Shown here: positions 22,271 to 30,971 of the stretch, piece after piece
How the letters are laid out: the number at the start of each line of letters is the position of its first letter
Position numbering within the stretch: position 1 is the stretch's first letter
NCBI GenBank assembly: GCA_001414485.1
Contig: LLEY01000088.1
Location: 186,001-250,000, forward strand
DNA length: 64,000 bases
Direction of reading: 5' to 3'
From: Calycina herbarum
Taxonomy: Eukaryota > Ascomycota > Leotiomycetes > Helotiales > Pezizellaceae
The notes under the pieces: generated by a model
Told to the model about the DNA's origin: nothing
What the model saw: the letters and a program-made list of their open reading frames with translations, nothing else
Database searches by the model: none
Position numbers and translations under genes: made by a program

Positions 22271-22500
22271 GATCGCGGTGGCTGAAAATTGATGCCTGTG
22301 GCTTCGAAGGCGGCGGACTAGACTTCCATTGGCTCTTCAATTCGTGATAAGCTCACTTCAAAGCCGATATCACTCCAATAACTTCTGTATCGACTCTCTT
22401 TGCAGACTCCTCACCTTGCTGTGATCAAGCAGTAGAATGATAGCGAGGGTTTCCACGCTCACGACCCCAAAATTTGCGACTACGCAGCAGACAACGAATT
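22271..22500. other. Cassette interior, no gene recognised
   Basis: Composition returns abruptly to non-RIPed at the arm edge, at GGGAATTGATCGCGGTGG. No coding signal could be read. Confidence 0.4.
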
Positions 22501-22507
22501 ACCACCT

Positions 22508-22972
22508 ATGGAAGATATCACATATCCGCCTTTGCGTCAAGAGATTTCGGCAAAAGGACGCACCCTCCAGTATTCTGAGGAATGGACTCTCAACACAAAT
22601 GGAAGCCATCGCATTTCACCACAGCCTATGTTAGCTGATAGTGTAGACGATAGCCAAGGCACTCGAGGTATGCCAGCTTCCCATCACCGTTACAAGCAAT
22701 CCCCTAACGATACGCAGATAATCCGGCAATCCTCGAAGATGACGAACCACATAGTCCCGGGGCAGACTCCGAAACCCCTTCCGGTCCAACCACCGAGCAA
22801 GCTGCTCTACCTCGTCGCGAAGCGTGGTGGGATGTTGAGGACAGGCGCTGGGTTGACGATGACTAGCGTCCACTTCCTCCGATAGAGCAGGAAGGCTTAG
22901 CTGGGTCATCACATATCAATCCGCACAACAAGGATGAAAATGTACAAGGCACATCAGGGGATCCCACACCCT
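22508..22972 (+). pseudogene. Possible exon of the captured kinase gene, unrecognised
   Basis: From about 22,735 one frame reads EDDEPHSPGADSETPSG, then EAWWDVEDRRWVDDD and a stop. That is an acidic, Trp-rich, protein-like stretch. It lies about 150 bp ahead of the kinase catalytic loop but shows no kinase N-lobe motif (no glycine loop, no VAIK). It may be an N-terminal tail of the same fragment or a different captured piece. Confidence 0.3.
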
Positions 22973-23020
22973 GCCTTCAGTCTATACTTTCAAGCGTGTG
23001 TGGTGGGTGGAACTAGCTAG

Positions 23021-23520
23021 CTCCTGAATGGTCTTGACTATCTTCATTCCGAGTGTAACGTCATCCATGCTGGTGAGTTGATAACCCTTCGAGGCGGCCG
23101 ACTACCAGAATTGACTCACCCCCTCTTTCAGATCTAAGTTTGCAAAATATCCTTGTGAACTTTGAGGATGATTCCGTACTCGAGGAGTTCGCCCAAGCAC
23201 AAAGTCAAAACCCCATGCTCCAGAAGAAAAGAGACGGGTATTCAATCTATCAGTCGCACAATCAGTTTGGGCCGCTTCGAGTCCAGCTCGGTCCTATATA
23301 GTCCCGAAAATTGCAGACTTCGGTCACGCACAATGGATTACCGATTCCGAGCCACAGATCAATCCAATTCAACCAGACTATTACCGTGCGCCAGAAGTCA
23401 TTCTAGGGACAGGCTGGAGCTACAGTGCGGACATCTGGAATCTTGGTATATTGGTTGGCTCCAACATTCCTCTGTGTTTATCGCACAACGGCCCGATTGC
23501 AATGTTGTCCGGCTGGTTCA
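23021..23520 (+). pseudogene. SRPK-like protein kinase fragment
   Basis: The reading LLNGLDYLHSECNVIHA is followed by a 59-bp intron (23,073-23,131, GTGAGT...TTTCAG), then DLSLQNILVNFEDDSVLEEF. Next comes a frame break at 23,295-23,300, then PKIADFGHAQWI, INPIQPDYYRAPEVILGT and WSYSADIWNLG. These are helix E, the catalytic loop (H.D....N, with HAD for HRD/HTD), the DFG loop, APE and the DxW helix F of the SRPK-type family common in fungi. A TA duplication (CTATATAG where CTATAG fits) causes the break. The N-lobe is missing, and after helix F the similarity fades. It lies inside the inverted-repeat cassette. Confidence 0.85.
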
Positions 23521-24240
23521 CGGTAGCGAATCCCATGTCGCAAGTCATGACTCATTCCGCCAAAAGCTAACGAGAGCGCTTAGCAATGAAGTCTTACTTC
23601 GAAGTATGCTTCCGACCAGTCGTCAAGCAAAAACATCATCATCATCGTACACGACCGACCAAATCCGCAATCGATTGATTGGGTTTGAGCCCAAAATCAT
23701 GCCATGCAAAGCGAGCACTTACGCGAGCAAATCAAATCAGGCAGGTGCAAGAAGTTGTCCAGCAGGGAGGTCAGACTTTTGGTTAGTTCCCCACTAATAA
23801 AATGTCACTACTGCAGCAGAATGCGTCCCTCATCGTGTCGCGACGATACTCTCTGGTTTCACTGCACGCTTTCTTCCATCACCACCAATATCAGTATGCA
23901 ACGTTACACTTGGTGCTCAACAGCGTATGGGGCTGGACAACCTGAAAATTTGTGGATATTCGACCCCCAACACGCCTCCCCCTCAGTCCTCTGGTGCGCA
24001 TATGTGATCCAACTATGATATCAGTTCTTCCCTTCACCCACTCCGGAACAGAATTGAGTATCGATATTACGATACTATATTGAGAAGTTTGTCGATACGA
24101 ACCAATGACATTCATAACAATGAATGCTAATGAATTCCGTCGACATGGCTCTGCGTCCGCCCCGAAAAGAACAAGTTAGTAAACGCTCACATATAATCTT
24201 GAACATAAGATTAATGCATACATACCTCCATCTATCACTT
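23521..24240. other. Cassette interior, possible remnant sequence only
   Basis: Composition is gene-like, but each frame is interrupted and no family motif was found after the kinase fragment. A short HHHH-containing run near 23,632 is not informative. Confidence 0.4.
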
Positions 24241-24380
24241 ACACGCAACCCCGCATCCTCCCAAATCCTCTGGACCTTATCGACAGCAAAGGGAATAATG
24301 ATTGAGCAGGAAATGGATTGGAGGATGTACAAACCAATTTTTTCGGGGTGGGAACACGAGATTGAATAGAGATTGAGAGG
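24125..24380 (-). pseudogene. Possible exon pair with a fungal-type intron, unrecognised
   Basis: On the minus strand IGLYILQSISCSIIIPFAV (hydrophobic, one possible membrane segment) runs into DKVQRIWEDAGLR. A GTAAGT donor follows at about 24,232-24,237 and a TTTACTAAC branch site lies near 24,175. The protein is not recognised; a polytopic membrane protein would fit the first part. Confidence 0.3.
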
Positions 24381-24707
24381 GGAAAGAAAAACGGACATTC
24401 CCCTCGGTCTCTCTTCCCTCTGGTTACACAAGCCCTCCCGTTCACGCCCACCCCCCTTAACCATCAACCACAAACCCGGGATGTACTTGTACTACGCGGA
24501 ACAGGGCGTGTTTGCTCAGTGGTTCCTATGGTGGGCACTTCGAGCATCGAGGGCTCGTTCGGTCTCCTTTCAGGAAACCCAAATTTGCATTCTACCACTA
24601 CAGAAGCAGTATTTCAATATCGATTACACACCGACAACACAATATCTTCGTTGTCTTCTCTCTTTGTTTAGCTGTAACCGCACCCTTCTGTTAGTCTTTC
24701 CCCTCGA

Positions 24708-25351
24708 ATGCCTGTCCAGATTACTTGGAGAGTCGGCAAGCCGAATGCTGGGCTCAGAGCCGCGATGCAGCGCATCGCCCGCGAAATTGCCGATGAGGGA
24801 GAATACTCTGGAATTGAAATCTTGTACGTCCTGAGATCTTTTTCGAATTATGTCACAAGGTTCGAATCCTGACAGATCCTCAATATATAGAAGCACCCCA
24901 AAGACGACAACAGGAGGAAAACAAGCAGCGCCTCATTTTAAAATCAACTTATTGGGCAAGGACAATGGCCATAGCGTCAGTCACAATCTTCTTATTAGGA
25001 TTGAGCATCAGGACGAAAGCGGTCACACGTGGCGGTATCAGATGAACACCAGACGTGGAAATTTACGACTATACGTCACTAAAAGCAAAGAATGGTCCAC
25101 CCAGCAATAGCCCTAAGAGTAAGCGGTTGCAGAGGGAATGGGAAGCTGCAGAGAGCGCTCGTGAAGTTCAGGAAGCTGCTCAGTCCGCGCAAAACCAAGC
25201 AATTGAGGCCGTGAGTTCTAGCTACTCAGGAAATGCCTCGGGTTTGCAGCCAACGACGGCGGATGGTTGGTATACAGATCCGTGGGCCAACGAGAGCGGC
25301 AACTCATGGAGGTGGTTTGAGAATGGGGCTTGGACCGATCATACTAGATGA
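24708..25351 (+). pseudogene. Remnant of a membrane protein with a C-terminal DUF2510-like motif
   Basis: An ATG at 24,708 opens MPVQITWRVGKPNAGLR and about 40 more residues before a stop. A second frame then carries YWARTMAIASVTIFLLGLS, a likely membrane helix, at about 24,955-25,010. After an in-frame TGA at about 25,042 the same frame continues with an Ala/Gln/Glu-rich, probably coiled-coil stretch. It ends DGWYTDPWANESGNSW, RWFENGAWTDHTR and stop at 25,351. The ending fits the DUF2510 pattern (GWY.DP...RWWDG..WT.HT), a short domain usually next to membrane helices in actinobacterial proteins. One frameshift and one stop break it; unseen introns could account for part of this. Confidence 0.55.
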
Positions 25352-25404
25352 TGGTGACGTCTGGAAAGGAGCAGGACGAATGTGGTACGGAAAGGGATCT
25401 AGGG

Positions 25405-25960
25405 AAAATGAAGTGCGTTCGTTTGCAGTGCTTTCTTTATTAAAATACTCCTTCAAGCTTAAAGAATTGATGCATCTATTTATCCTTTAATTTGAAGCTC
25501 TTTTAGAGGAGTGGTGTTGGTGGAGAGCTGTCGCCGGCCCTGAGATGTTGGTGGTTATATAAGTGGCTTCCCGTATTACTTTGGATCGCGATAGCGTCAC
25601 CAAAAAGGCTTCAATTTAGATGATTCTAAGTGCATTAGATGCGCAATTGCTCGGTCTTTAGATGCCCGTAGATTAGTATATAGTAGGGTGGTGTTGTTTC
25701 AATAGATTATATTTAATAGGGAGTATACGCAAATGGGTGTTTTTGGGGTGGGCTAGGCTAGATTGTCGGGCCGAATAATCGCCCCAACACCGGGCCCTCG
25801 ATCACATGATTCGTGACAATCCACTTCTCATTCTCTCAGAACTCCACTCTCTTAGAACTCTAAGCGAGTCTACAAACGTTAATTCAACGACCTTGTCACT
25901 CTCGATCACATAATTCGTAACAATCCACTGTCTAAGCTCTATCACTACTACTCTTATCAC
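25405..25960 (-). repeat. Right arm of inverted-repeat cassette (IR-3)
   Basis: It is the reverse complement of 21,670-22,270 and, in part, of 3,470-4,250. It is the least mutated of the three copies. Its outer edge reads, on the minus strand, GAATTAACGTTTGTAGACTC, and the inner edge lies near CGTTCGTTTGCAGTGC. Just outside, 25,965-26,000 matches 2,371-2,410 inverted. Confidence 0.85.
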
Positions 25961-25984
25961 TCTCTTAACAACCGTTTGCTCGTC

Positions 25985-26270
25985 AAGGAAAAACAAAAAC
26001 AAACCACGAACCTCAACCACAACCACAACCACGAACCTCAACCACGAACCTCAACTACAACCACAACCCCAACCCCAACACCACCCCCTCTCAAATCCAT
26101 CGATTGTATCGGTGGTCACCCCTCTTTCTCCACGAACCTCAACCTCAACCACAACCACAACCACAACCCCCTCTCAAATCCATCGATTATATCGGTGGTA
26201 ACCTCTCTTTCTCTACCAACTTCAACCACACCCACAGCCCCAACCCCAACACCAACAACACCACCCCTAT
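25985..26270 (+). repeat. CAACCA-rich tandem tract and 50-bp duplication upstream of the kinase
   Basis: AACCACAACC units alternate with AACCTCAACCACG. A ~50-bp block (AAATCCATCGATTGTATCGG...) occurs at 26,093-26,150 and again, diverged, at 26,176-26,225. The tract covers the likely promoter and 5' leader of the kinase gene at 26,358. No TATA box was seen in it. Confidence 0.75.
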
Positions 26271-26357
26271 CCTACCTAGGATTCGTACCTCTCGTGCGGC
26301 CATCACGTCTTCAACTCTTATCCGCACGTGTACCAAATTCGGCCGCATCCATCGAAA

Positions 26358-27849
26358 ATGTCCCCTCGCCAACATGAAGACGACGATGCTGAGTCGTCAC
26401 CTTGGCCTCGTTTCCTTCTCACCAGCCTCGACGACACTGAAGACCTCGAGAGATACGAACCAGGGGGCTTCCATCCCGTTCACCTGGGCGACGTCTACGA
26501 AGATGGGCGCTATAGAGTTGTGCACAAGCTCGGCGCCGGCGGCTTCTCTACTGTCTGGCTGGCGCGGGACGAGACAGAGCATAGGTGGGTGGCACTGAAA
26601 ATTGTCGTCGCCGACTACTCGATGTCTGTTTATGCCAAGAGCCAATTGAGCTGCTATGCAGTATTCGTCGTCGAACACCGGCACTTCACCCTCGATGGGC
26701 CAAACGGTCACCATCTATGCCTTGCCTTGTCCTGCCCGTTTTAGGCCCATCTACGGCTCAGTTATCTGCTGGCTTTTCTTCTAGGATCCTACCGTGGCTA
26801 TCTCGTAGGGCTAGCTACCAAGCTACGAGGGCCTTAGCTGACCTGCACGCGCAAGGCTTATGCCGTGGAGGTGAGTCACCCTGATACTTGAACGGCGAAC
26901 TACCTCTCTTAATCATCTACTAACATATCTAGACGTGACAACGGCTAATATCCTCTTTAGTCTATTGGATATCGATCACTATACGGAGAGCGATATCTAC
27001 CGCTTATTTGGCACACCTGAGACAGCACCGCTTGAAGCCCACTCTGGAGAGACACCAGGTCCTGGAGCCCCAAGTTATATCGTGAAGTCACTCAATTTTC
27101 TCTACTCGGAAGAGAGCATAATCAGCAAAGACGTCCAACTCATCGACTTTGACCAGTCTTTTCCGGTTTCGTCACCCCCAGAAAATATGCTAGGTACCCC
27201 AGTTGAGTTTCTGGCACCAGAGGTAGCGGTAGGCTTAAAAGCTAGTCCCACAAGCGACGTTTGGGCTCTCGGTTGTTCCATCTTTCGACTTAGATCGGGG
27301 GAAAGCCCCTTCTCGGGGTATGAAGTCACCTCTCCGGCGGATTTGGTGAGGTTTGTTATCCAGACTCTCGGTGACATGCCTAGCTCGTGGGAGGATATTT
27401 CATTTGATTATTATGGACAGCCGACAAAAGATCCTACCAAAGGCGAACCACTTGAGAAATGGGAAGGTAAACGGCCAATCAAGGATCTGGTCTACAAGAT
27501 ATGGGACCAACCCGAGAATGGCGTCGTCAAGACTGGCAGGGTTCAACCAGAGCACCAAGTGTGGAGAGAAGACGAAAATAAGCCATACCCTCAATGCTTC
27601 TCGGATACTGTCTGGAAGCCTACAGCTACGAAGATTGATAATACCTATTTACATGGTTACGACGATGAGACGGACGCCCTCCTAGAGGCAATGCCAAAGA
27701 TTCCGGAGAACGAGACAGCCTTGCTTTACGATCTCTTGTCCCAAATCTTTGTATACGATCCACAAAAGCGCTTAAGTGCCAGAGAGATGCTAAGTCATCC
27801 TTGGTTTCACATGGATGGCCTATTTATCAAAGGCGCAGCGAGCCAATGA
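26358..27849 (+). pseudogene. SRPK-like serine/threonine protein kinase, broken by a 5-bp duplication
   Basis: The ATG at 26,358 (GAAAATGT) opens MSPRQHEDDD. LGAGGFSTVWLARD and WVALKIVVADYS give the glycine loop and the ATP-binding Lys. After DGPNGHHLCL a tandem TGCCT (26,718-26,727) shifts the frame; the other frame continues LVLPVLGPSTAQL. A 62-bp intron follows (26,871-26,932; GTGAGT, CTACTAAC, CTAG), then GLCRGDVTTANILF (catalytic loop), LIDFDQSF (DFG position reads DFD at 27,145-27,153), LGTPVEFLAPEV and SDVWALGC. The stop is at 27,847-27,849. The segment between VALKI and DGPNG is short, so helix C with its Glu may be missing. Such kinases phosphorylate SR-type proteins. The frame as it stands ends early. 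Confidence 0.85.
26871..26932 (+). other. Spliceosomal intron of the kinase
   Basis: The 62-bp intron starts GTGAGTCACC, has CTACTAAC 8 bp before the 3' end, and ends ATCTAG. Joining across it restores a GAC codon (the catalytic-loop Asp) and the reading frame. Confidence 0.88.
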
Positions 27850-28326
27850 TATGGGCGTAAAGATATAATGCCCATTTTTCTGGGCATTGCTTGCATATAT
27901 ACAAGAACAAAGACGTCTGTGTGAATTATTCTTCAACGATTGACAGCTCACCGTGTTCGGGGCCATTCACGCGAAGTCCACTCACCGAGGTATTTAGCAG
28001 TCGTGAATCGACGGGTGCGTACCGTCTCGGGGCCATGAGGATGACGGGCTTGTTCTGCCTTGGGAGGGAGCGGTCTTGAGGTAGAGAGGAGTAGAGTGTT
28101 GATTGTCGTAAGATGTGACGGCTTGCAGAGGGGGATGAGGACATATAAACTTGTACAATGGGAGGAGAACTCGAAGTATTAGAAGAGTGGCTGCCATAAT
28201 GGCAGACGAAGTGAGGAGGCCCCCCCATTTCTAGGGGGGAACACCCAAATCCAAAGTATGCACATTAGAGTGGAGAGTTGCAGAGGATCATAGACAGTAG
28301 CGACGTTTTTAGAGCTCAAACCTGTA
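27850..28326. other. Intergenic between convergent genes
   Basis: On the minus strand about 100 residues (27,926-28,228) are open, ending SGLRVNGPEHGELSIVEE and stop. It could be a C-terminal exon of the minus-strand gene that follows or a chance frame. No terminator-like or RNA feature was seen. Confidence 0.35.
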
Positions 28327-28584
28327 TTAATTGAGCGTGAAACTTTGAACATTGGAACTGAATGTTTTGGTATCTTGGATTGAAATGATCTGCGCTCCCC
28401 AACTTTTCCCTGCAAGTCGTGAAACTGGATCGACCTCAACAGAAACGGCACATGGAAGTGTTTCTCCGTCTTTACCAGAAATAACAACTCCACCACAGGA
28501 AGAATGTCTTATCCGCCCTATAATATGTACCAGGATCAAACCGCAGCTTCCAACAGGAGACGGATATTTGACCAAGGCGATCAA
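28327..28584 (-). pseudogene. Unrecognised protein fragment downstream of the DUF7924-like gene
   Basis: It is an 85-residue frame beginning MIALVKYPSPVG and ending SNVQSFTLN. It lies in the same frame as the DUF7924-like fragment upstream, after two stops (TAG, TAG), but does not resemble the expected continuation of that family. Either the C-terminal half was replaced or a different remnant abuts it. Confidence 0.35.
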
Positions 28585-28635
28585 AGAGGGAGTATCATGA
28601 CGAGAGCTTTGACCCTAATATTTCCCTGGCCCTTT

Positions 28636-29355
28636 CTATTCTCCGGCCAGATGTGGTAAAGTAATAGCCTTCGTGCCCGAAGTAGGGACAGCAGCTCCAC
28701 CAAGCTGTTGACGGACTGGGAAAGGGTTGAACTCTGGCATTTCCAACCCTTCGACCATATCTGGTTGTGCAGCCGATAGTCCGGTATTGAAACAGACATT
28801 TTTTGGAAAGGCAATGAACGCTTGATTATATACTTTGCTATATCTCGAGTCGTCCGTTCCATACTCTTTGGGTAACGAAGATGTCTGTAGCAGCACCGTC
28901 TGTTCATTGGGAGCAGTCCGTACCTCATGGGCAAATTTTTCGTATTCAGACTCGCTTGGGGATACGGTGTCCCGGGTTCGATTGATTTGAACTTTCGAAT
29001 TCTTAAGGTTCGTATGTGGTTTCGAGTTTTCAGGATTGAGGATACCGTTGTCGAAAGCAGCGTCCTGAAAGCCCGAGTCTGTCGTAGAAATGGATTGTTT
29101 TGATCGTGTTGACTTGGTCTCGGAGTGTGATGACTTTGACATTGGTTGATGGCGTTGTGGACCCAAATCCTCGTCGGTAGTTGTGGTCGTGGAAGACGAG
29201 CGTCCAGTGGACTTTTTTCCAGCTGACTTTCTTCGTTGTCCTCCCATTTTTTCGAACGCTTTCACATTTTCTGTCGTCAGACGGGCACGTTTTGGAGGTC
29301 TTTCGGCACTGGTCTCGATGGATCCGTTAGGTCTCCGTTTCCGAGTCTGGTGGTC
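28636..29355 (-). pseudogene. DUF7924-like fungal protein, N-terminal half, truncated by a stop
   Basis: The frame reads TRKRRPNGSIETSAERPPKR, then RLTTENVKAFEKM, a Ser/Thr-rich low-complexity stretch and ILNPENSKPHTNL. YEKFAHEVRTAPNE, NQAFIAFPKNVCFNTGLSAA and QPDMVEGLEMPEFNPFPV follow, ending LPHLAGE. This order of motifs is that of a large, poorly characterised fungal family I know as DUF7924, often expanded near transposons. The usual continuation begins with Trp; here TAG stands after GE, as if TGG had mutated, followed by KGPGK. The usual protein is about twice as long. The start is unclear: the frame begins without ATG, and CTAGACCACCAG at about 29,351 looks like an intron acceptor. Confidence 0.6.
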
Positions 29356-29661
29356 TAGTATACGTATTAGCACGCTGCTTGTCAAGAACAATGATCATAA
29401 CCAACCTTGAAACTGTTCTTTTGAAGGTACCAGCGGCGACACCTCGACAAGACAGGAAGTTCGCACACGTGTATATCAGGTCGCTCCAAACGGCTGTGAA
29501 GTTCGAGGTTCGTCGAGGGGGCTTTGAGATTCGTAGTAAGATCCTAGGATGTGAGGAATTGACACAGAGCGCTGCCTTGATTCTATTCAGGAGCTTCGTC
29601 TCTGTGACACTATTCAACATCAATATCTTCGCAATCTTCGTACAGAGAAGAAATCATGCCT

Positions 29662-29751
29662 ACCTGAGGGGGTTTGATGTGGACCTGGCAGCGGTCGCTG
29701 AGGAGCCTGACGTTTACGAATCCGTATAGATGGTGGATTCATGGGGGACAT
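29662..29751 (-). CDS. Possible 5' exon of the DUF7924-like gene
   Basis: An ATG at about 29,751 opens MSPMNPPSIRIRKRQAPQRP and runs to CCCCTCAG followed by GTAGGC, an acceptable donor. Basic, Pro-rich N-termini are usual in the family. The intron to 29,355 would be about 300 bp, long for a fungal intron, so the link is doubtful. Confidence 0.25.
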
Positions 29752-29984
29752 TGGCAACTGTGAGTAAAGCGCGATGTTGATGGTTGATGTTGGGTGGGCA
29801 GGCTGATGGCCCAATTTCAGAGAAAGGTGTGTCGCATCCAAGGCCGTTTTCTCGATCTGGTGCCACCATTGCTGAGCTTACCGAATTTTGTGGAGTAGCG
29901 TACTTGGATCGAACCCAGAGGATGGGCAGGTAGGGCGGCAGAGATCTCTTCCCATGAGCAGTTCTCCTTCATCATCTTCACCAA

Positions 29985-30710
29985 AGTCCGTGGAATTCAT
30001 GACAGTACGTGGAATTCATGATAGTACGTGGAATTCATGATAGTACGTGGAATTCATGACAGTACGTGTAATTCATGACAGTACGTGGAATTCATGGGAG
30101 AGCATGGAGTACATGGGAGAGCATGGAATTCATGACAGAGCATGGAGTTTATGGAGAGTATGGAGAGCATGCAGAGTATGGATGTCAGAAATCAGGTGAT
30201 TTGGGGGCCAAATCTTGGTGCTTAATAAGCCCGTGGAACATATTTAGACTGTTTGTCCGTATGGACAACTTAGACTCGTAATCATCGAATCCATCAATAC
30301 ACAGATCAAAACCATCACTTCCATCCCCCATTCTTGACAATGGAGAGCATGCAGAGCATGGGAGTACTGGGAGAGCCTGGCATTTGCAGCATCAAGACTC
30401 CACAGAGGGACCGTCTGACCATGGAACGGACCGCTGCCATCGCGGCCTGGGCGAGAGTTGGTGTTGGTCACAATCTGTTCAGTGCGGCGTGCAGCTGCAG
30501 CATGCGGCTCAAACGAGAGTTCACTTCACGGGTTCACGAGTTCACGTTGGACGACCACCATTCTCTTATAGCCAAAGGTGCAATGGGAGAGTGTGGAGTG
30601 CATGGCAGAGCGTGGCGCTCGTTGGTGACTTTTGGTGTGTTTTCGCTTAATTTTGTCCTATGCGCACGGAGTAGTGTGAGGCTTCTAGGGCTGAAATTCG
30701 GTACAGAGTA
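29985..30710 (+). repeat. Dispersed repeat R2, copy 1
   Basis: A 19-bp minisatellite (unit CAGTACGTGGAATTCATGA, from 29,993 to about 30,120) is followed by a ~380-bp conserved body. The body holds TTTGCAGCATCAAGACTC, CATGGAACGGACCG, GCGGCTCAAACGAGAGTTCA and ends AATTCGGTACAGAGTAG. The same order is found at 55,150-56,325 (plus) and in part at 43,345-43,725 (minus). The long open frames in this repeat are not conserved between copies. The family is not recognised. Confidence 0.8.
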
Positions 30711-30971
30711 GCGTACGAGTCCGGTATTGTTCCTTCAGCTCCTTTTGAGTCCGTAATTCGTCCGCTTTTCCATTCTCCTTTCTAGAACGGTAAGAGTTGG
30801 GGCCATTACTCGTGGGACACCTAAGCGAGATTTCCCGCCCCACCATAATTTCCGACACTCCGTCTTCAAAAACCTACCATAATTCAACCTTTTAACCAAA
30901 CTCATTAAATTGAAAATGGCAGACTGAATCCTCTCCCCCTCTTCTATACACGAATCTAGCTAGAATTGGTC

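Noticed and set aside
24239..24473. RTA1-like membrane protein for the GLYILQSIS stretch
   Set aside because: Only one hydrophobic segment is present and the expected following motifs are missing, so no family was assigned.
24855..24870. GGTTCGAATCC, an exact match to the tRNA B-box consensus
   Set aside because: The flanking bases do not form a T stem beyond the inner pairs and no acceptor or anticodon arm can be folded upstream. It lies inside a decayed coding sequence.
26104..26598. 164-codon frame overlapping the kinase start
   Set aside because: It is a shadow of the CAACCA repeat tract and of the kinase exon in another frame.
22000..29850. Biosynthetic or defence gene cluster around the kinases
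   Set aside because: All members are fragments or broken, there is no enzyme set, and repeat arms explain their neighbourhood.
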